Below, one piece after another: positions 60,490 to 64,000 of a stretch of 64,000 nt of DNA. The stretch comes from Clostridia bacterium. GTDB taxonomy: Bacteria > Bacillota > Clostridia > Oscillospirales > RGIG8002. Every line of letters begins with the position of its first letter. The stretch's first letter is position 1. The stretch spans positions 20,006 to 84,005 of the forward strand of contig JAFZQJ010000006.1 in NCBI GenBank assembly GCA_017620395.1, written 5' to 3'. The position numbers and the translations under genes were made by a program. The notes under the pieces are model-generated. The model was not told where the DNA came from and searched no databases. It saw only the letters and a program-made list of their open reading frames with translations.

Positions 60490-61215
60490 ATGTCGCTCAG
60501 CGGAAAAACCGCTTATATAACCGGCGCGTCGGGAGGTATAGGCGGCGAGATCGCGAAAAAATTGCACGCCGCCGGATGCCGCGTCGCGCTGTTTTGGCAC
60601 AGCGACGAAGCGGCCGCCGCGCTCGCGGAAACGCTCGGCGAAGGCGCCGCCGCGTTCCGCTGCGACGTCGCGGACTTCGCCTCCGTCGACTCCGCGTTTG
60701 CGGAAGCGGAAGCGGCGCTCGGCGCCGCGGATATCCTCGTCAACAACGCCGGAGTCGCGCTTTTCGGACTGCTCCAGGACTGCGCGGACGCGGACTTCGA
60801 CCGCGTCGTCGGCGTGAATCTGAAGGGCGTTTTCAACTGCTGCAAGCGCGCGCTGCCCGCGATGATCTCCGCCAAAAGCGGCGCGATAGTCAATATCTCG
60901 TCGATGTGGGGAGTCGCCGGCGCGTCATGCGAGGCGGTCTACTCGGCGTCGAAGGCGGGGGTCGTCGGGTTGACGAAGGCGCTCGCCAAGGAGGTCGGCC
61001 CGAGCGGCATAACGGTCAACTGCGTCGCCCCCGGCGTCATAGATACGAAGATGAACGCGCGTCTTACCGCGGAAACGAAGGCGTCTCTCGCCGCGGAAAC
61101 TCCGCTCGGCCGCATCGGAACTCCGGCTGACGTCGCGGACGCGGTCGCGTTCCTCGCGGACGCCGCCTTCATAACGGGGCAGACGCTCGGCGTCGACGGC
61201 GGATTCATTCTGTGA
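60490..61215 (+). CDS. Short-chain dehydrogenase/reductase (FabG/YmfI-like)
   Basis: 241 residues. NAD(P) motif T-G-A-S-G-G-I-G, N-N-A-G, the catalytic S/Y/K set (I-S-S-M-W-G, Y-S-A-S-K) and V-N-C-V-A-P-G-V-I-D-T are complete. It could be 3-oxoacyl-ACP reductase FabG or the elongation factor P 5-aminopentanone reductase YmfI; no fatty acid or efp genes are near to decide. Start ATG 60490 follows GGGAGTG. Confidence 0.85.
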   Translation: MSLSGKTAYITGASGGIGGEIAKKLHAAGCRVALFWHSDEAAAALAETLGEGAAAFRCDVADFASVDSAFAEAEAALGAADILVNNAGVALFGLLQDCADADFDRVVGVNLKGVFNCCKRALPAMISAKSGAIVNISSMWGVAGASCEAVYSASKAGVVGLTKALAKEVGPSGITVNCVAPGVIDTKMNARLTAETKASLAAETPLGRIGTPADVADAVAFLADAAFITGQTLGVDGGFIL

Positions 61216-61219
61216 AACG

Positions 61220-61237
61220 TGCGGAGACTGCTCCGCA
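61220..61237 (+). terminator. Hairpin after the SDR gene
   Basis: TGCGGAG-ACTG-CTCCGCA five bases after the stop; no T run, so a weak terminator at most. Confidence 0.4.
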
Positions 61238-61261
61238 TTCATGATAAACCATCAAACTTTT

Positions 61262-61307
61262 AAGGAGGGGTGCGTGCCGGAGTATCCTCCGCGCACGGCA
61301 TACTATG
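61262..61307 (+). promoter_or_regulatory. Shine-Dalgarno separated from rlmD start by a hairpin
   Basis: AAGGAGG (61262-61268) lies 36 bases before ATG 61305. Between them GTGCG/CGCAC and CGGAG/CTCCG pair into one hairpin (61270-61296, 10 bp, 3-nt bulge). With the hairpin folded the gap would shrink to about nine bases, normal for initiation. Confidence 0.5.
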
Positions 61308-62669
61308 CTCGAAAAGAACGATCTCATCGAATTGACGGTAGAAGGCGTAACGTCGGACGGCAGCGGGGTAGCCCGCGCCGACGGCATCGCCGTGTTCCTC
61401 CCGCTCGCCCTGCCGGGCGACAAGGTCGAAGCCCGCATCGTGAAGACCGCGAAAAACTGCATATACGGAAAGGTGGAGCGCGTTATCACGCCCTCGCCCG
61501 ACCGCGTCGAGCCGGACTGTCCGGTCTTCGGCAAGTGCGGCGGCTGCGCCTACCGCGACGCGGAATACGCCGCGGAGCTGCGCTATAAGAAGGATAAGAT
61601 GACCGCCGCGCTCCGCCGCATCGGAGGCATAGATATCGAGGTGCCGGACGTCATCGGCTGCGCCGGGTCCGACCGCTACAGAAACAAGCTTATGCTGCCC
61701 GTCGGCGTCGACTTCGACGGCTACCCGCGTTGCGGCTTCTACGCCAAACGGAGCCACCGTATCGTGCCGAGCGACGACTGCGCGCTGCATCCCGAGGTTT
61801 TCATGCGGATAGCGCATTTCACCTTTGACTATCTTATCGCGAAGGGCGTCACGGCGTACGATGAAACTGTCGGCAGGGGACAGCTCCGACATATCTATAT
61901 CCGCCAGGCGCCGACGAGCGGAGAGATAATGCTCTGCGTAGTGATCAACGGCGACAAGCTCGACTGCGGCGCGCAGTTCGCCGCCGAAGTCACGGAGCGC
62001 TTCCCGGAGATCAAGTCGGTCGTTATGAATATCAACCGCGCTGACGGCAACATAATCCTCGGCGCGAAGTGCGTCACCCTCGCGGGCTCGGACTATATAA
62101 ACGGCACCCTTCGCGGAGTGAATATCCGCATATCGCCGCTCTCCTTCTGTCAGGTCAACTCCGCGCAGACGGTGAAGCTTTACGACGTCGCCGAGGAGTT
62201 CGCGGAGCTGACTCCGGAAACGCGCCTGCTCGATCTCTACTGCGGAGCCGGACTGATAGGCCTTTCCATGGCGAACAAGGTCAAGGAACTGATAGGCGTC
62301 GAGATAATACCCGACGCCATCGAGGACGCGAAGGTGAACGCCGCCGCGAGCGGCATAACGAACGCGGAGTTCCTCTGCGGCGACGCGCCGGTAGCGGCCG
62401 AGAAGCTGCGCTGCGCGGGCAGGGAGCCGGACGTCGTCATCCTCGATCCGCCGCGCGCGGGATGCGCGCCGGCGCTGGTCTATTCGGTCGCGGATATGAA
62501 GCCGGAGCGGGTAGTATATATCTCCTGCGACGTCGCCACTCAGGCGCGCGACCTGAAACTTTTCGCCGAGCGCGGCTACAAGACCGTCAAGGCGCAGGGC
62601 GTGGATATGTTCCCGCGCACCGCGCATGTCGAGACCGTCGCGCTGCTGACGAGAAGGGACGCGAACTAA
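61305..62669 (+). CDS. rlmD: 23S rRNA (uracil-C5)-methyltransferase RlmD/RumA family
   Basis: 454 residues. N-terminal TRAM domain (residues 5-60), Fe-S site C-P-V-F-G-K-C-G-G-C, AdoMet motif L-D-L-Y-C-G-A-G-L-I-G near residue 310, D-P-P-R-A-G-C near residue 388 and the catalytic Cys in Y-I-S-C-D-V. Members methylate U1939 or U747 of 23S rRNA; which one is not decided here (Gram-positive RlmCD can do both). For its start see the hairpin entry just upstream. Confidence 0.9.
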   Translation: MLEKNDLIELTVEGVTSDGSGVARADGIAVFLPLALPGDKVEARIVKTAKNCIYGKVERVITPSPDRVEPDCPVFGKCGGCAYRDAEYAAELRYKKDKMTAALRRIGGIDIEVPDVIGCAGSDRYRNKLMLPVGVDFDGYPRCGFYAKRSHRIVPSDDCALHPEVFMRIAHFTFDYLIAKGVTAYDETVGRGQLRHIYIRQAPTSGEIMLCVVINGDKLDCGAQFAAEVTERFPEIKSVVMNINRADGNIILGAKCVTLAGSDYINGTLRGVNIRISPLSFCQVNSAQTVKLYDVAEEFAELTPETRLLDLYCGAGLIGLSMANKVKELIGVEIIPDAIEDAKVNAAASGITNAEFLCGDAPVAAEKLRCAGREPDVVILDPPRAGCAPALVYSVADMKPERVVYISCDVATQARDLKLFAERGYKTVKAQGVDMFPRTAHVETVALLTRRDAN

Positions 62670-62731
62670 CGCTTTTTAAAAAAGCATAACGGTATATCGC
62701 AAGAGCGTCAAACTCTAACAGGGGGATTGTA

Positions 62732-63691
62732 ATGAAACGAACGATCGCGGCATTGTCGGTTGCTTGTATATTGTTTAGCGTTTTGGGTGGTTGCGGATCG
62801 CAGCCTTCAATCGAATATGACGCCAAAGAACAGAGGATTTACGTAACGGGAACAAATGACTACGCGGCGATTTCGTTTCCGGATGAGATAAAAGACGCGC
62901 GGTCGGTGGACGTTGAAGGCGACGGGTTTAAGTTCCACGCCTATCTCGTCTTATTGCGGCAGTTGGGCGTGGACGAACAGACGGAATTGCCCGGCCTTAT
63001 CGACAGGACGGCGAAAAGCCTCCGCTTTATCCGGCAGTATCTGAGCGAAAACGCAGGCGCCGCGTATCCGTCCGAACTCGCGGAGCTTCCGGTCGTGATC
63101 AGGATCGATAATCTGTATGAGTATCAGACGGATGAGGATAAGATCACGCTTAAGTATAACGAAATCGGAACACACAGAGAGTTTCTGTATCTGCTCGCCC
63201 TGATGAACTGCAAAGCCGTCGGTTGGGAGCATCTCGGTTACGCGTGGTACGTCGGCACCTGTATCGATCCGTATACCGAAGTTATCGATCAGTGGCCGCT
63301 CATTCCGGAACTCCCTTATTATTCGCTGTGCATAGCCGCAGGCGCAGATCCGGCGAATATGACTGCCGCGGATTATCGCACGGTCTATGACGCCTGCGCA
63401 CGGGTCTGCTTTGAAAAAGGCCTGACACACTGGGGCAGTTACTGTGAGAGTCTGCCTGTTACAAAAGAACCCGACTTTACGAGATTCAAAGACAAAGAAT
63501 CGGGAGATACCCTGCTGACGGCGTTCACGGCGGCGTCTTTCCTCGCCTGGCTGGAAGATACATACGGATTTGAACAGATCAGTCTGTTCTGCTTCGGACA
63601 GAAGACGTTTGAAGAGGCGTTCGGTAAGAACTTCAGCGTCGCATACAAAGAGTGGCGCACGTGGATAACGGAGAACTATCCCGCCGACTGA
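62732..63691 (+). CDS. Lipoprotein, peptidase MA-like without HExxH
   Basis: 319 residues. Lipobox L-G-G-C at residues 17-20. The C-terminal part, S-F-L-A-W-L-E-D-T-Y-G then F-E-E-A-F-G and Y-K-E-W-R-T-W-I, resembles the end of peptidase MA (gluzincin) domains. The zinc motif is not present: the matching place reads T-H-R-E-F-L-Y-L-L. It is thus either inactive or of another kind. GGGGGATT RBS. Base composition is nearer average than the G/C-rich rlmD before it. Confidence 0.6.
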   Translation: MKRTIAALSVACILFSVLGGCGSQPSIEYDAKEQRIYVTGTNDYAAISFPDEIKDARSVDVEGDGFKFHAYLVLLRQLGVDEQTELPGLIDRTAKSLRFIRQYLSENAGAAYPSELAELPVVIRIDNLYEYQTDEDKITLKYNEIGTHREFLYLLALMNCKAVGWEHLGYAWYVGTCIDPYTEVIDQWPLIPELPYYSLCIAAGADPANMTAADYRTVYDACARVCFEKGLTHWGSYCESLPVTKEPDFTRFKDKESGDTLLTAFTAASFLAWLEDTYGFEQISLFCFGQKTFEEAFGKNFSVAYKEWRTWITENYPAD

Positions 63692-63719
63692 CAGAACGGG
63701 ATTTACGGAGGTAAACATT

Positions 63720-64000
63720 ATGATACATCTTGAAAAGCTTACCTATGAGAACTTTGACGACGTCTTTGAACTCAAGGTAAAAGAGGTTCAATACCCCTTT
63801 GTGGCGAGCAACTGTTACAGCGTTGCCGAAGCGTATGTTACCATGATGTGCGGCGGGCATGTATTTCCTTTCGCAATCTACAATGACAAACGGCTTGTCG
63901 GCTTCATCCAGATAGGCTACGGTGAGAACGCGGATCAGGACGGAGTGAGCGTCGAAAAAGACAATTACGAGATCTGGCGTTTTATGATCGACAAGCGTTA
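63720..64000 (+). CDS. GNAT-family N-acetyltransferase, 3' partial
   Basis: The frame runs off the right end after about 93 codons. It reads F-V-A-S-N-C-Y-S-V-A-E-A-Y near residue 26, P-F-A-I-Y-N-D-K-R-L-V-G-F-I-Q-I-G-Y and Y-E-I-W-R-F-M-I-D-K-R, the typical first half of polyamine/diamine-type GNAT acetyltransferases (BltD-like). The acetyl-CoA binding loop is beyond the window. ATG 63720 follows GGAGG by eight bases. Cotranscribed with the lipoprotein gene, 28 bases upstream. Confidence 0.8.
   Translation, partial: MIHLEKLTYENFDDVFELKVKEVQYPFVASNCYSVAEAYVTMMCGGHVFPFAIYNDKRLVGFIQIGYGENADQDGVSVEKDNYEIWRFMIDKR

Overview
The window is a 64 kb piece of a moderately GC-rich Firmicutes chromosome, most likely an uncultured endospore-forming Clostridia (Ruminococcaceae/Oscillospirales-like). 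The lineage call is inference. It rests on spo0A, spoIIGA-sigE, sigG and a CotF-type coat protein, BspA-type leucine-rich repeat proteins (one with a dockerin), a clostripain-family protease, strong AGGAGG ribosome binding sites with frequent TTG/GTG starts, and a TnpV transposon protein.

Layout. 0-7.5 kb: a dockerin-bearing LRR protein (cut by the left edge), a metallophosphoesterase, a lipoprotein pair, a 300-bp MITE-like element, two small enzymes and a clostripain-like protease. 7.5-12.5 kb: an AT-rich accessory stretch with a type III restriction-modification pair, an array of about seven small hairpins, the tmRNA gene ssrA and one hypothetical gene. 12.5-24.9 kb: leuA-cimA, a lone LolD/MacB-type ATPase, birA, a ThyX-like protein, a CotF-like coat protein, a zinc-type ABC transporter with an operator next to its promoter, an ECF S component behind a structured leader, a ZIP transporter and a methyltransferase. 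25-28 kb: spo0A with 0A boxes upstream, then an AT-rich patch with mobile-element traces (a tRNA-Leu 3' fragment, a short remnant ORF, an XRE regulator, TnpV) ending at tRNA-Leu(CAG). 28-38 kb: two overlapping membrane sensor-like genes without a kinase domain, an OhrR-regulated peroxidase operon, tandem HD-GYP phosphodiesterases, GtrA, a large putative metallopeptidase lipoprotein and a low-molecular-weight tyrosine phosphatase. 38-50 kb: an XRE-TPR regulator, lacZ, sigG, a second LRR protein, sigE-spoIIGA, hemW, a regulator and a pseudouridine synthase. 50-64 kb: a Cys-rich mini-protein in an AT-rich insertion, rpmF with a very long tail, a TPP-riboswitch thiT-thiN operon, membrane proteins, a nitroreductase, recG, an SDR, rlmD, a lipoprotein and a truncated GNAT.

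How the parts fit. The sporulation genes form a coherent subset. Spo0A has tandem 0A boxes in its own promoter; spoIIGA-sigE has a candidate Spo0A-type promoter (0A-like box, 22-bp spacer); sigG has a good candidate SigG-type promoter. The surprise is that the Spo0A receiver carries Asn at the phosphoacceptor position and has lost the conserved Lys, while its DNA-binding domain is well kept. Other notable items are the 33-bp-repeat tail on ribosomal protein L32, the LRR gene lying between sigE and sigG, the hairpin array beside ssrA, and a hairpin between the Shine-Dalgarno and the start codon of rlmD. All family calls are from reading motifs; no database search was run.
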